DNA of 64,000 bases, taken from Pseudomonas anguilliseptica (GTDB taxonomy: Bacteria; Pseudomonadota; Gammaproteobacteria; Pseudomonadales; Pseudomonadaceae). The notes under the pieces are model-generated. The model was not told the origin of the DNA, searched no databases, and was given only the letters and a program-made list of their open reading frames with translations. The translations under genes were made by a program, and so were the position numbers. The stretch lies in contig NZ_JAEIOI010000001.1 of assembly GCF_021375795.1 (NCBI RefSeq), forward strand, positions 1,178,001 to 1,242,000, given 5' to 3'. The first letter of the stretch is position 1, and the number at the start of each line of letters is the position of its first letter. Of the stretch, positions 17,867 through 26,179 are shown piece by piece.

Positions 17867-18337
17867 TTAGCCGATGGTGATCGGCGGCAGTTGAGTCAGT
17901 TCAACGGTCTGCGCCTTGCGTGGGGCGAGGATTTCCGCTTCGCCATCGACCACCAGCTCGTCGTTCTGGTTGAACACACGGGTTGCTACACGCACGCGGA
18001 ATTTCGGCAGTTTTTCCAGGATTTCCAGGCGCACGGTCAGGGTGTCACCGAGTTTCACCGGTGCGGTGAAGCGCATGCTCTGGCCGATATAGATGGTGCC
18101 CGGGCCGGGCAGCTCGCAGGCCACGGCGGCGCTGATCAGCGCACCGCTGAACATGCCGTGAGCGATACGCTCCTTGAACATGGTGGTGGCGGCATAGTCG
18201 GCGTCGAGGTGCACCGGGTTGTGGTCGCCGGACACTTCGGCAAACAGCTGGATGTCGCGTTCGCTGACAGTTTTGCTGTAACTGGCGGTCTGGCCGACTT
18301 CGAGGGCGTCGTAGGGCGTGTTGCTGCTCTGGGTCAT
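17867..18337 (-). CDS. phaJ1: (R)-specific enoyl-CoA hydratase PhaJ1 (MaoC family)
   Basis: A 156-residue single-hotdog hydratase that turns trans-2-enoyl-CoA from beta-oxidation into (R)-3-hydroxyacyl-CoA, the monomer for polyhydroxyalkanoate synthase. The hydratase motif FAEVSGDHNPVHLD supplies the catalytic D38 and H43; the sequence and length match what I remember of P. aeruginosa PhaJ1. I chose the ATG at 18337 (AGAGAG upstream). It overlaps the lipase stop by ATGA, indicating translational coupling. An in-frame extension to 18367 is unlikely because it lies within the lipase gene. Confidence 0.92.
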   Translation of the reverse strand: MTQSSNTPYDALEVGQTASYSKTVSERDIQLFAEVSGDHNPVHLDADYAATTMFKERIAHGMFSGALISAAVACELPGPGTIYIGQSMRFTAPVKLGDTLTVRLEILEKLPKFRVRVATRVFNQNDELVVDGEAEILAPRKAQTVELTQLPPITIG

Positions 18338-19296
18338 GGGTGACTCTCTTGGCTCTGTTGGTGGCACTGGCGCGGTTGGCTTAGGGCCTGTTGCAGCCAG
18401 TCGATGATGTAGGTGGTGACTTCGTCACGGTTGCTCTCGTTGAGCAGTTCATGGCGCGCGTCGGGGTAAAGTTTGACCTGTACGTGCTGATTGCCGGCGG
18501 TGCTCAGGGCGTTACCCAGGTCTTGCTGACGGTGGCCATCGCTGACCGGGTCACAGGCACCGCCGATCACCAGCAGCGGCAGGCTGCTGTCGATCTGCGC
18601 CAGGTTTTCCAGTGGGGTGATCTGTTGCAGGCCGCCCAGCAGGTCAACCCACAGCTGGTTGCTGCAGCGGAAGCCGCACAGCGGATCGTTAATGTACTTG
18701 TCGACTTCCTGCGGGTCGCGGCTCAGCCAGTCAAAGGCCGTGCGGTTGGGCTTGAAGGCTTTGTTGAACGAGCCAAATGACACGAACTCCAGCAGGGCAC
18801 TGCGTCCCAGCGGGCCTTGTCGCCAGCGCTCGAAGCGCGCCAGCAGTTGCCCGGCACGGTACAGCGCCACGGGTTGGTAGTTGGAGCCGGAGAGAATCGC
18901 CCCTTGCAGGCTGCAGCTGTGGTGCATCAGGTAGGCTTGGCTGATGTAGCTGCCCATGCTGTGGCCGAGCAGGAAGATTGGCACCTGCGGATGAGTCTGG
19001 CGCATATGGTGGTTGAGGCTGGCCAGATCATTGACCACCAGCTCCCAGCCCTTGCTGTCGGCATAGTGGCCGAGCAGACCGTGCTCGGCGGTTTTGCCGT
19101 GACCGCGCTGGTCGTGCGCGTAGACCTCGAAACCCTGCGTCACCAGCGCTTCGGCCAGGCGTGCATAACGCCCGCTGTGTTCGGCCATACCGTGGGCGAC
19201 CATCAGCAAGGCTTTTGGCGGTTGTTCGGCATACCAGCGGTTGACAAAGAGGGGCGCTGCATCGGTGCTATTGAGCCAGAACGCTTGGTGGAGCAT
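18334..19296 (-). CDS. Monoacylglycerol-lipase-like alpha/beta hydrolase
   Basis: A 320-residue cytosolic hydrolase of the lysophospholipase/monoglyceride-lipase group. It has the HGMAEHSGRY signature (35-44), nucleophile S113 in GHSMGS, acid D249 in GGACDP and H282 in DARHELLNE, a complete triad. It probably releases fatty acids from lipids, which nearby FadD enzymes could activate. The ATG at 19296 has AAGGGA about 7 bases upstream; an in-frame ATG near 19332 would add 12 residues without support. It is the first gene of an operon with phaJ1 and the DUF1993 gene. Confidence 0.85.
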   Translation of the reverse strand: MLHQAFWLNSTDAAPLFVNRWYAEQPPKALLMVAHGMAEHSGRYARLAEALVTQGFEVYAHDQRGHGKTAEHGLLGHYADSKGWELVVNDLASLNHHMRQTHPQVPIFLLGHSMGSYISQAYLMHHSCSLQGAILSGSNYQPVALYRAGQLLARFERWRQGPLGRSALLEFVSFGSFNKAFKPNRTAFDWLSRDPQEVDKYINDPLCGFRCSNQLWVDLLGGLQQITPLENLAQIDSSLPLLVIGGACDPVSDGHRQQDLGNALSTAGNQHVQVKLYPDARHELLNESNRDEVTTYIIDWLQQALSQPRQCHQQSQESHP

Positions 19297-19533
19297 GGCG
19301 AATCCCTTGAGCCTGCAGAAGCTGCGCATTGTGCACCCCGCGCGGCGCGGCGCAAAGTCCGCGCAGGTGCAACGGTCGCTTGCAGGCATGTGCAGCTGTC
19401 TGCTGCCGGTAAGGCTGCGCCGAAGCAGCAGGATAGTTGCGCCGGGAGCGGCAAGATTCAGTGCGTCAATGACGCTGCTCGGCTATTTGCCTGTTTGGCG
19501 TTAGCTGTTAACGTCCAGCCAACTCCGCTAGAG
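19297..19533. other. Upstream region of the lipase-like gene, no gene seen
   Basis: This is the left part of the divergent gap between the lipase-like gene and fadD2. Open frames here are short and lack family similarity. It should hold the lipase operon promoter; no confident -35/-10 pair was found. The right part of the gap is a repeat element and the fadD2 leader. Confidence 0.5.
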
Positions 19534-19667
19534 GGTGCTTACAAAAATACTGCGCTCGCCCATGCTGCGTTGAACCCAGCCGCGAAATGCTCATGTACAA
19601 CTCGTACATTCCGCTTTTCGGTTGACCTCGCCTTGCCTGGCTATCGCTCGCTGCTTTTGTAAGCACC
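19534..19667. repeat. Small inverted-repeat element, copy A (MITE-like)
   Basis: A 134-bp element bounded by a perfect 13-bp terminal inverted repeat, GGTGCTTACAAAA (19534-19546) and TTTTGTAAGCACC (19655-19667). Read on the minus strand, its interior matches copy B (23504-23756) closely. Shared blocks include AGCGAGCGAT, AGGCAAGGCG, CCGAAAA, ACATGAGCATTT and CGAGCGCAGTA. It encodes no protein. It sits 45 bases before fadD2, so it could affect fadD2 expression. No clear target-site duplication was found. Confidence 0.75.
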
Positions 19668-19712
19668 TTCTTTTACGGATTAGGATCATCTCAGGGCAAG
19701 AGGATAAAAATA

Positions 19713-21401
19713 ATGCAGCCTGATTTCTGGAGCGACAAACGTCCGGCCGGCGTTCCCAATGACATCGACCTGGGGGCTTACAAGTCGGTGATCGAGGTGT
19801 TCGAGCGCTCGTGCAAGAAGTTCGCTGACCGTCCGGCGTTCAGCAACCTGGGCGTGACTCTGACCTATGCCGAGCTGGATCGGCTCTCGGCGGCCTTTGC
19901 CGCCTACCTGCAGAAGAATACCGACCTGCAGCCGGGTGACCGCATCGCTGTACAGATGCCCAACGTGCTGCAATACCCGATCGCCGTGTTCGGTGCCATG
20001 CGCGCCGGGCTGATTGTGGTCAACACCAACCCGCTGTACACCGCCCGCGAGATGCGCCATCAGTTCAAGGATGCCGGCGTGCGCGCGCTGGTGTACCTGA
20101 ACATGTTCGGCAAGCTGGTGCAGGACGTGCTGCCGGATACCGAGATTGATTACCTGATCGAAGCCAAGATGGGTGACCTGCTGCCAAGCCTCAAGGGCTG
20201 GCTGGTCAACACCGTGGTGAAAAAGGTCAAGAAGATGGTGCCGGACTACCATCTGCCGCAGGCTATAGCCTTCAAGAGTGCACTCAAGCAGGGCCAGGGC
20301 CACGCGCTGAAGCCAGTCAAGGTTGGTCAGGACGACATCGCCGTGCTGCAATACACCGGTGGCACCACCGGCGTCGCCAAGGGCGCGATGCTCACCCACG
20401 GTAACCTGGTGGCCAACATGCTGCAGGTCGATGCCTGCCTGTCACAGCTGGGCGATGACGGCACCCCGCTGATGAAACAGGGCCAGGAGATCATGATCGC
20501 GCCACTGCCGCTCTACCATATCTATGCCTTCACCGCGAACTGCATGTGCATGATGGTCAACGGTAACCATAACGTACTGATCACCAACCCGCGCGACATT
20601 CCCGGCTTCGTCAAGGAATTGGGCAAGTGGCAGTTCTCCGCGCTGCTGGGTCTCAACACGCTGTTTGTCGCGCTGATGGACAACCCCGAGTTCAAGAACC
20701 TGGATTTCTCCCATTTCAAATTGACCAACTCCGGCGGCACGGCGCTGGTAAAAGCCACTGCCGAGCGCTGGCAGGCCATGACCGGTTGCCCGGTGACTGA
20801 AGGCTATGGCCTGACCGAAACCTCCCCGGTAGCCAGCACCAATCCCTACGGTGACAAGGTGCGCTTGGGTACTGTCGGTATTCCGGTGCCGGGCACGGCG
20901 TTCAAAGTTATAAATGATGACGGTGTCGAGCAGCCACTGGGGGAGCGCGGCGAGCTGTGCATCAAGGGCCCACAGGTGATGAAAGGCTACTGGCAGCGCG
21001 AGGAAGCCACCGCTGAAGTGCTGGATGCCGAGGGCTGGTTCAAGACCGGTGATGTGGCGGTGATCGACCCAGATGGCTTTGTACGCATCGTTGACCGTAA
21101 GAAGGACATGATCATCGTCTCCGGTTTTAACGTGTACCCCAACGAGATCGAAGATGTGGTCATGGCCCACCCGAAAGTCGCCAGCTGCGCGGCCATCGGT
21201 GTGCCGGACGAGAAGTCCGGGGAAGTGGTCAAACTGTTTGTCGTGGCCCGTGACAGCAGCCTCAGTGCCGAAGAGTTGAAGGCCTACTGCAAAGAGAATT
21301 TCACCGGTTACAAAGTGCCCAAACAGATTGTCTTCCGCGACGCCCTGCCGATGACCCCGGTTGGCAAGATCCTCCGTCGCGAGCTGCGCGATATTGCATG
21401 A
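19713..21401 (+). CDS. fadD2: Long-chain fatty-acid–CoA ligase FadD2
   Basis: A 562-residue acyl-CoA synthetase that activates fatty acids with ATP and CoA for beta-oxidation. The adenylate-forming motifs are in order: P-loop YTGGTTGVAKGAML (about 213-226), GYGLTETSP (about 365-373), WFKTGDVAVIDPDGFVRIVDRKKDMI (about 444-469) and the catalytic C-terminal Lys in TPVGKILRRELRD. The sequence resembles P. aeruginosa FadD2 as I remember it. The ATG at 19713 is preceded by an AAGAGGA-type site. A repeat element lies just upstream, and paired hairpins and a terminator separate it from fadD1. Confidence 0.93.
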   Translation: MQPDFWSDKRPAGVPNDIDLGAYKSVIEVFERSCKKFADRPAFSNLGVTLTYAELDRLSAAFAAYLQKNTDLQPGDRIAVQMPNVLQYPIAVFGAMRAGLIVVNTNPLYTAREMRHQFKDAGVRALVYLNMFGKLVQDVLPDTEIDYLIEAKMGDLLPSLKGWLVNTVVKKVKKMVPDYHLPQAIAFKSALKQGQGHALKPVKVGQDDIAVLQYTGGTTGVAKGAMLTHGNLVANMLQVDACLSQLGDDGTPLMKQGQEIMIAPLPLYHIYAFTANCMCMMVNGNHNVLITNPRDIPGFVKELGKWQFSALLGLNTLFVALMDNPEFKNLDFSHFKLTNSGGTALVKATAERWQAMTGCPVTEGYGLTETSPVASTNPYGDKVRLGTVGIPVPGTAFKVINDDGVEQPLGERGELCIKGPQVMKGYWQREEATAEVLDAEGWFKTGDVAVIDPDGFVRIVDRKKDMIIVSGFNVYPNEIEDVVMAHPKVASCAAIGVPDEKSGEVVKLFVVARDSSLSAEELKAYCKENFTGYKVPKQIVFRDALPMTPVGKILRRELRDIA

Positions 21402-21422
21402 GTGCTTGCGTTTTGTGGTTGC

Positions 21423-21447
21423 TGTGCCGCCCGCGATGGGCGGCACA
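21423..21447 (+). terminator. Hairpin downstream of fadD2
   Basis: Perfect 10-bp arms TGTGCCGCCC and GGGCGGCACA around a 5-base loop, 22 bases after the fadD2 stop. There is no T-run, so it may protect the 3' end or act with the next hairpins rather than terminate alone. Confidence 0.5.
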
Positions 21448-21492
21448 ATGCGAGCGCAGGGGCTGTAGCGCGGCATTTGCAGGCGATTTATG

Positions 21493-21526
21493 AAAAGTGA
21501 CCGCTATGCAATACCTGGTCACTTTT
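21493..21526. repeat. Inverted repeat in the fadD2-fadD1 gap
   Basis: Perfect 10-bp arms AAAAGTGACC and GGTCACTTTT separated by 14 bases. It could be an RNA hairpin (terminator-like when read on either strand) or a protein-binding dyad. Its function is not known. Confidence 0.6.
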
Positions 21527-21567
21527 GTGACCGTTGCGGCGCTTATTGGTGCTAGTCGCTGTTTGGC

Positions 21568-21595
21568 AAAGCTGCTACTCTCGGGCAGCTTTTTT
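21568..21595 (+). terminator. Rho-independent terminator before fadD1
   Basis: Arms AAAGCTGC and GCAGCTTT, followed directly by more T residues, form a good intrinsic terminator about 170 bases before the fadD1 ATG. It implies that fadD1 has its own promoter between about 21600 and 21750. Confidence 0.7.
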
Positions 21596-21762
21596 GTGAT
21601 CCGCCATCCACGGCGAGCGGGCTCCAGGGCCTTCGCTGTGCGACGTCAGAAATTGCTTTTGGCAGTTTTTGGCCGTTCAAGTCGCAAGAAATCACGCGAA
21701 CCTACAATAAACAACCGTCTACGCGCGGTGAAGATCAAGCTGTTGCTGAGGAGTGGGCTTCC

Positions 21763-23451
21763 ATGACCGAAAACTTTTGGAAGGATAAGTATCCCGTTGG
21801 GATTGCTGCCGAAATCAATCCTGACCAGTACCCGAATATCCAGGCGGTACTGAAAAAGTCCTGCCAACGCTTCGCCGACAAGCCAGCTTTCAGCAATATG
21901 GGTAAAACCATTACCTACGGCGAGCTGTACGAGTTGTCCGGCAACTTTGCCGCTTACCTGCAGCAAAACACTGATCTGCAGCCCGGTGACCGCATCGCCG
22001 TGCAGCTGCCCAACGTGCTGCAATACCCGGTTGTGGTCTTCGGTGCTCTGCGCGCCGGCCTGGTGGTGGTCAACACCAACCCGCTGTACACCGCCCGGGA
22101 AATGGAACACCAATTCAACGACTCCGGCGCCAAAGCCCTGGTCAGCCTGGCCAACATGGCTCACCTGGCCGAGCAGGTTCTGCCGAAAACCGGGATCAAG
22201 ACGGTCATCATCACCGAAGTCGGTGACATGCTCTCGCCGCTCAAGCGCCTGCTGGTCAACAGTGTGGTCAAGCATGTGAAGAAGATGGTACCGGCCTACA
22301 ACCTGCCGCAAGCCGTCAAGTTCACCGCGGCCATGGCCAAGGGCCGTGGCCAGAGCGCCAAGGACGCTGCGCCGAGCAATGGCGATATCGCCGTGCTGCA
22401 ATACACCGGCGGCACCACCGGTGTGGCTAAGGGCGCGATGCTCACTCACCGCAACCTGATCGCCAACATGCTGCAGGTCAAGGCGCTGATGGGCTCGGAA
22501 ATGAGCGAGGGCAGCGAAGTGCTGATCGCGCCGTTGCCGCTGTACCACATCTACGCGTTCACCTTCCATTGCATGGCGATGATGCTGATTGGTGGGCACA
22601 ACGTGCTGATCACCAACCCGCGTGATCTGCCATCCATGACCAAGGACCTGGCCAAGTACAAGTTCACTGGTTTTGTCGGTCTCAACACCCTGTTCGTTGC
22701 CCTGTGCAATAACGAAGACTTCCGCAAGCTGGACTTCTCCACCCTGAAAGCCACCTTCTCCGGCGGCATGGCCCTGCAACTGGCCACGGCCGAGCGTTGG
22801 AAGCAGGTGACCGGCTGCCCGATCTGCGAAGGCTTCGGCATGACCGAAACCAGCCCGGTGGCCTCGGTCAACCCGTTCAGCAATATCCAGATCGGCACCA
22901 TCGGTATTCCGGTGCCGTCGACCGTGTGCAAAGTGATCGACGACGAAGGCGTCGAGCAGCCACTGGGTTCGATTGGCGAGCTGTGCGTCAAAGGTCCGCA
23001 GGTGATGAAGGGTTACTGGCAGCGCCAGGAAGCCACTGACGAAATCCTCGACGCTGAAGGCTGGTTGAAAACGGGCGACATCGCGGTGATTCAGGACGAC
23101 GGCTACATGCGTATCGTCGATCGCAAGAAGGACATGATTCTGGTGTCCGGTTTCAACGTCTACCCGAACGAGCTGGAAGACGTACTGGCCACGCTGCCGG
23201 GCGTATTGCAATGCGCAGCCATCGGTGTGCCGGACGAGAAGTCAGGCGAAGCGATCAAGATCTTCGTGGTGGTCAAGCCGGGTGAAACCCTGACCAAAGA
23301 GCAGGTCATGGAGCACATGCGCGCCAACGTCACCGGTTACAAGGTGCCGAAAGCCGTGGAGTTCCGCGACGTGCTGCCGACCACCAACGTCGGCAAGATC
23401 CTGCGCCGCGAGCTGCGTGACGAAGAGCTGAAGAAACTGGGCAAGAAGTAA
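21763..23451 (+). CDS. fadD1: Long-chain fatty-acid–CoA ligase FadD1
   Basis: A 562-residue acyl-CoA synthetase, paralogous to FadD2 and with the same motifs: YTGGTTGVAKGAML, GFGMTETSP, GWLKTGDIAVI and TNVGKILRRELRD. In P. aeruginosa FadD1 favours long-chain and FadD2 shorter fatty acids; the same split is plausible here but not visible in sequence. The ATG at 21763 has TGAGGAG upstream. It has its own leader (21402-21762) with hairpins and a terminator, so it is likely regulated apart from fadD2. I searched for a PsrA-type GAAAC/GTTTC box by eye and did not find a good one. Confidence 0.93.
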   Translation: MTENFWKDKYPVGIAAEINPDQYPNIQAVLKKSCQRFADKPAFSNMGKTITYGELYELSGNFAAYLQQNTDLQPGDRIAVQLPNVLQYPVVVFGALRAGLVVVNTNPLYTAREMEHQFNDSGAKALVSLANMAHLAEQVLPKTGIKTVIITEVGDMLSPLKRLLVNSVVKHVKKMVPAYNLPQAVKFTAAMAKGRGQSAKDAAPSNGDIAVLQYTGGTTGVAKGAMLTHRNLIANMLQVKALMGSEMSEGSEVLIAPLPLYHIYAFTFHCMAMMLIGGHNVLITNPRDLPSMTKDLAKYKFTGFVGLNTLFVALCNNEDFRKLDFSTLKATFSGGMALQLATAERWKQVTGCPICEGFGMTETSPVASVNPFSNIQIGTIGIPVPSTVCKVIDDEGVEQPLGSIGELCVKGPQVMKGYWQRQEATDEILDAEGWLKTGDIAVIQDDGYMRIVDRKKDMILVSGFNVYPNELEDVLATLPGVLQCAAIGVPDEKSGEAIKIFVVVKPGETLTKEQVMEHMRANVTGYKVPKAVEFRDVLPTTNVGKILRRELRDEELKKLGKK

Positions 23452-23465
23452 GCGCCCGGTTAAAC

Positions 23466-23491
23466 AAAACCCCGCCTAGGCGGGGTTTTTT
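23466..23491 (+). terminator. fadD1 terminator
   Basis: Arms AAAACCCCGCC and GGCGGGGTTTT, 11 bp, centred on TA and followed by further T residues. It is a strong intrinsic terminator 14 bases after the fadD1 stop. Confidence 0.92.
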
Positions 23492-23503
23492 GTGTCTCTT
23501 TGA

Positions 23504-23756
23504 AACCGGTCGTTGAAAACGTAGCGAGCGATGGCTAGGCAAGGCGGAAGTAGCCGAAAAAGCGGAGTGTACATCTGCACATGAGCATTTGATTCGCTGC
23601 GCTCACCCCTTTGGGGCCGTGCTAAAGCACGTTCAGCCTTCGGCTGTGAGGCTGCTTTTCTCGCATCGCTCGCCCCTCGGATCCGCCTTCGGCTGTTACT
23701 CCTGTTGGTCTTTGCAACGCAGGATAGCCGAGCGCAGTAGTTTTCAGCGGTCGGTT
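23504..23756. repeat. Small inverted-repeat element, copy B, with internal insert
   Basis: A 253-bp element with imperfect 17-bp terminal inverted repeats (14 of 17 match): AACCGGTCGTTGAAAAC at 23504-23520 and its partner at 23740-23756. The first ~95 bp and last ~50 bp match copy A in the opposite orientation. The middle (about 23598-23702) is extra and built of small hairpins such as CCCCTTTGGGG and CGTGCTAAAGCACG. It ends on the stop codon of the following minus-strand gene. It encodes no credible protein. Confidence 0.7.
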
Positions 23757-24132
23757 AGCCGGTGCGCCAGGTGATTTCCTCCACCCCATCGGCGCTGATG
23801 CGCATCCAGCGGTCGGCCTGTTCGTCGCTTTCTTCTTCCTGCCAACCGCCTGGTGCGCAGCGTACTTCAACATTCAGCGCGGCGAAGGCGGCCTGGGCGC
23901 AGGCCAGGTCGTCGGCCCAGGGCGTGGCGTCGCTTTCCAGAAACAGGCTGTGCCACTTACCCACGGCCTTGGGCAGCCAGGTGACCGGAACGTTGCCAGC
24001 CATGCACTTGAAGGTCTGGCCTTTCTGCTGCCAGGGTGTGCAGCTGCCCAGGGTTTGGCTCAGCCACTCGCCGATAGCCGTGTGGTCGGCGTCTTTCAGG
24101 TAAATCTCGATATCCGGTTGGCGCATGGTCAT
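23755..24132 (-). CDS. Conserved hypothetical protein next to rlmA
   Basis: A 125-residue soluble protein beginning [17 protein letters not shown]; it is acidic and has several Trp and Cys residues. I do not recognise a domain. It overlaps the rlmA stop by 4 bases (ATGA), so it is translationally coupled as the last gene of dapE–rlmA–this gene. An ATG at 24126 is an alternative start with GAGAG 9 bases upstream. Its TAA stop lies at the very edge of repeat copy B, whose terminal AA bases form part of the codon, so the natural C-terminus may have been altered there. Function unknown. Confidence 0.75.
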   Translation of the reverse strand: MTMRQPDIEIYLKDADHTAIGEWLSQTLGSCTPWQQKGQTFKCMAGNVPVTWLPKAVGKWHSLFLESDATPWADDLACAQAAFAALNVEVRCAPGGWQEEESDEQADRWMRISADGVEEITWRTG

Positions 24133-24935
24133 AGTCTCTCGATCCAGTCGTAGCGGATGGCGACAGTCACGTCGCAGGGTTCGGCGATCACCGCCGCGCG
24201 GCGTTCGGCGCTGGCGCGCCAGCCGTGCGGGGTCATGGCCAGCAGGTCAGCGCGGGCTTCACTGCTATCCAATTGCAGGTTGAAGGTCAGCGTTTCGCTG
24301 TGGGCCAGGCGCATGCCTTCTGGGATCAGCTCCAGATGCTTTTGATCATCGTAGTCGCGTACTTCGTCATACAGCTTCTGGCGTAACTCCATCAGGTGCT
24401 CACGGGTCGGGCCCATGCGTAGCAGACCGCCACCCGGGGCGAGCAGGCGCTTGGCTTCCTGCCAGTCGAGCGGGCTGAAGACGCTGGACAGCAGTTGGCA
24501 GCTGGCATCACTCAGTGGCACGCGGGCCATACTCGCCACCAGCCAGGTCAGTTGCGGCGCGCGCTTGCAGGCACGTTTGACTGCCTCGCGGGAGATATCC
24601 AGTGCATAGCCATCGGCCTGCGGCAGGGCATCGGCGATCTGCGCGGTGTAGTAACCCTCGCCGCAACCGATATCCAGCCAGCGCTGCGGGTTATAGCGAG
24701 CTGCCAGTTCGGCCAGGCGCTGGGCCAGCGGTGCGTAATGGCCGCCGTCGAGAAAGCGCCGACGGGCTTCGACCATGGCGACGTTGTCGCCAGGGTCGCG
24801 GCTGTTCTTGTGCTGCACCGGCAGCAGGTTGAGGTAACCCTGGCGTGCACGGTCAAAGCGGTGATTGGCCGGGCAGACTACGCCGTTGTCAACGACGCTC
24901 AGCGGCTGCTGGCAGATCGGACAGGTCAGGCTCAT
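24129..24935 (-). CDS. rlmA: 23S rRNA (guanine-N1)-methyltransferase RlmA
   Basis: A 268-residue enzyme that methylates guanine 745 (E. coli numbering) of 23S rRNA using S-adenosylmethionine. The N-terminal zinc finger is complete: C5-x2-C8 with C21 and H25 in VVCPANHRF. The methyltransferase motif is [12 protein letters not shown] (about residues 86-97). [10 protein letters not shown] is typical of RlmA. It overlaps dapE and the downstream small gene by 4 bases each, so the three are one operon. rlmA next to dapE is, as I remember, also the order in P. aeruginosa. Confidence 0.92.
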   Translation of the reverse strand: MSLTCPICQQPLSVVDNGVVCPANHRFDRARQGYLNLLPVQHKNSRDPGDNVAMVEARRRFLDGGHYAPLAQRLAELAARYNPQRWLDIGCGEGYYTAQIADALPQADGYALDISREAVKRACKRAPQLTWLVASMARVPLSDASCQLLSSVFSPLDWQEAKRLLAPGGGLLRMGPTREHLMELRQKLYDEVRDYDDQKHLELIPEGMRLAHSETLTFNLQLDSSEARADLLAMTPHGWRASAERRAAVIAEPCDVTVAIRYDWIERL

Positions 24936-26086
24936 GCGAGGAGATTGACCAACGTCTGGTAGTAGATTTCGGTCAGCACATCCAAATCACTGGCCAGTAC
25001 GCGTTCGTCGACCTGGTGGATGGTGGCGTTGACCGGTCCGAGTTCGACCACCTGGGTGCCGAGGGTGGCGATAAAGCGCCCGTCCGAGGTGCCGCCGCTG
25101 GTCGAAGGCTGGGTATCGCGACCGGTGACGCCCTTGATGCTGGCGGCCACGGCGTCGAGCAATGCACCCGGCTCGGTAAGGAAGGGTAGGCCGGACAGTG
25201 CCCAGTCCAACTCGAAATCCAGGACGTGCTTGTTGAGAATGGCCTCAACGCGCTGTTGCAGCCCCTCGACCGTGGACTCGGTGGAGAAGCGGAAGTTGAA
25301 GATGGCCTTCAGCTCACCCGGAATCACGTTGGTGGCGCCGGTGCCGGCGTTCAGGTTGGAAATCTGGAAACTGGTCGGCGGAAAGAAGGCGTTGCCGTCA
25401 TCCCAATGTTCGGCGGCCAGTTCAGCCAGGGCCGGTGCAGCCAGGTGAATCGGGTTGCGCGCCAGGTGCGGGTAGGCCACGTGGCCTTGTTTGCCGCGTA
25501 CGGTCAGGGTGCAGCCAAGTGAGCCGCGGCGGCCGTTTTTCACTACGTCGCCGACCAGGGTGGTGCTCGATGGTTCGCCGACAATGCACCAGTCCAGACG
25601 CTCGTTACGTGCGCGTAGGCGTTCGACCACCGCCTTGGTGCCATGGTGCGCCGGGCCTTCTTCGTCACTGGTGATCAGGAAGGTGATACGGCCTTTGTGC
25701 TCTGGGTATTCGGCGACGAAGCGCTCAACGGCGATGACCATCGACGCCAGGCTGCCTTTCATATCCGCCGCGCCTCGGCCGCAGAGCATGCCGTCTTCGT
25801 CGATCAGTGCATCGAACGGCTGGTGCTGCCAGTTCTGCACCGGACCGGTGGGCACCACGTCGGTGTGCCCGGCAAAGCACAGCACCGGACCGTCGCCCTT
25901 GCCGTGGCTGGCCCAGAAGTTGTCCACTTCCTCAATCCTCATCGGCTCGATGGTGAAGCCACAGGCGGCCAGGCGACGCATCATCTGTTCCTGGCAGCCT
26001 TCATCGAGGGGGGTGACGGATGGACGGCGGATCAGCTCGCATGCAAGCTCCAGCGTCGGGGAAAGGGGCGTGGTGTGGGTGGTCAT
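24932..26086 (-). CDS. dapE: Succinyl-diaminopimelate desuccinylase DapE
   Basis: A 384-residue M20-family metallohydrolase that removes succinate from N-succinyl-L,L-diaminopimelate in lysine and peptidoglycan precursor synthesis. Zinc ligand segments are visible: [13 protein letters not shown] (about residues 69-81), [21 protein letters not shown] and IVGEPSS. It is the first gene of dapE–rlmA–hypothetical. Its partners dapC and dapD are at 32.4-35 kb. Confidence 0.96.
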   Translation of the reverse strand: MTTHTTPLSPTLELACELIRRPSVTPLDEGCQEQMMRRLAACGFTIEPMRIEEVDNFWASHGKGDGPVLCFAGHTDVVPTGPVQNWQHQPFDALIDEDGMLCGRGAADMKGSLASMVIAVERFVAEYPEHKGRITFLITSDEEGPAHHGTKAVVERLRARNERLDWCIVGEPSSTTLVGDVVKNGRRGSLGCTLTVRGKQGHVAYPHLARNPIHLAAPALAELAAEHWDDGNAFFPPTSFQISNLNAGTGATNVIPGELKAIFNFRFSTESTVEGLQQRVEAILNKHVLDFELDWALSGLPFLTEPGALLDAVAASIKGVTGRDTQPSTSGGTSDGRFIATLGTQVVELGPVNATIHQVDERVLASDLDVLTEIYYQTLVNLLA

Positions 26087-26132
26087 TACAGCTCCGGGGC
26101 GGCTTCAGGCACAAAGGCCGCCATCTTAAAGC

Positions 26133-26156
26133 AAAACGGCGACCATTGGCCGCCGT
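26133..26156 (-). terminator. Probable ndvB terminator
   Basis: On the minus strand ACGGCGGCC and GGTCGCCGT pair at 8 of 9 positions around a short loop, then TTTTGC follows. It lies between ndvB and dapE. Confidence 0.5.
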
Positions 26157-26179
26157 CTGGCATTCCGAAACGCCCGAGA

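Noticed and set aside
21497..21766. 89-codon frame between fadD2 and fadD1
   Set aside because: It covers the terminator and hairpins and overlaps the fadD1 start; there is no ribosome site at its beginning and no family similarity.
19534..23756. Composite transposon carrying fadD2-fadD1
   Set aside because: The flanking repeats have no transposase and no target-site duplication was seen, and phaJ1-fadD linkage is ordinary in Pseudomonas.
23589..23774. Short frames inside repeat copy B
   Set aside because: They fall in hairpin-rich repeat DNA, lack ribosome sites and match no family that I know.
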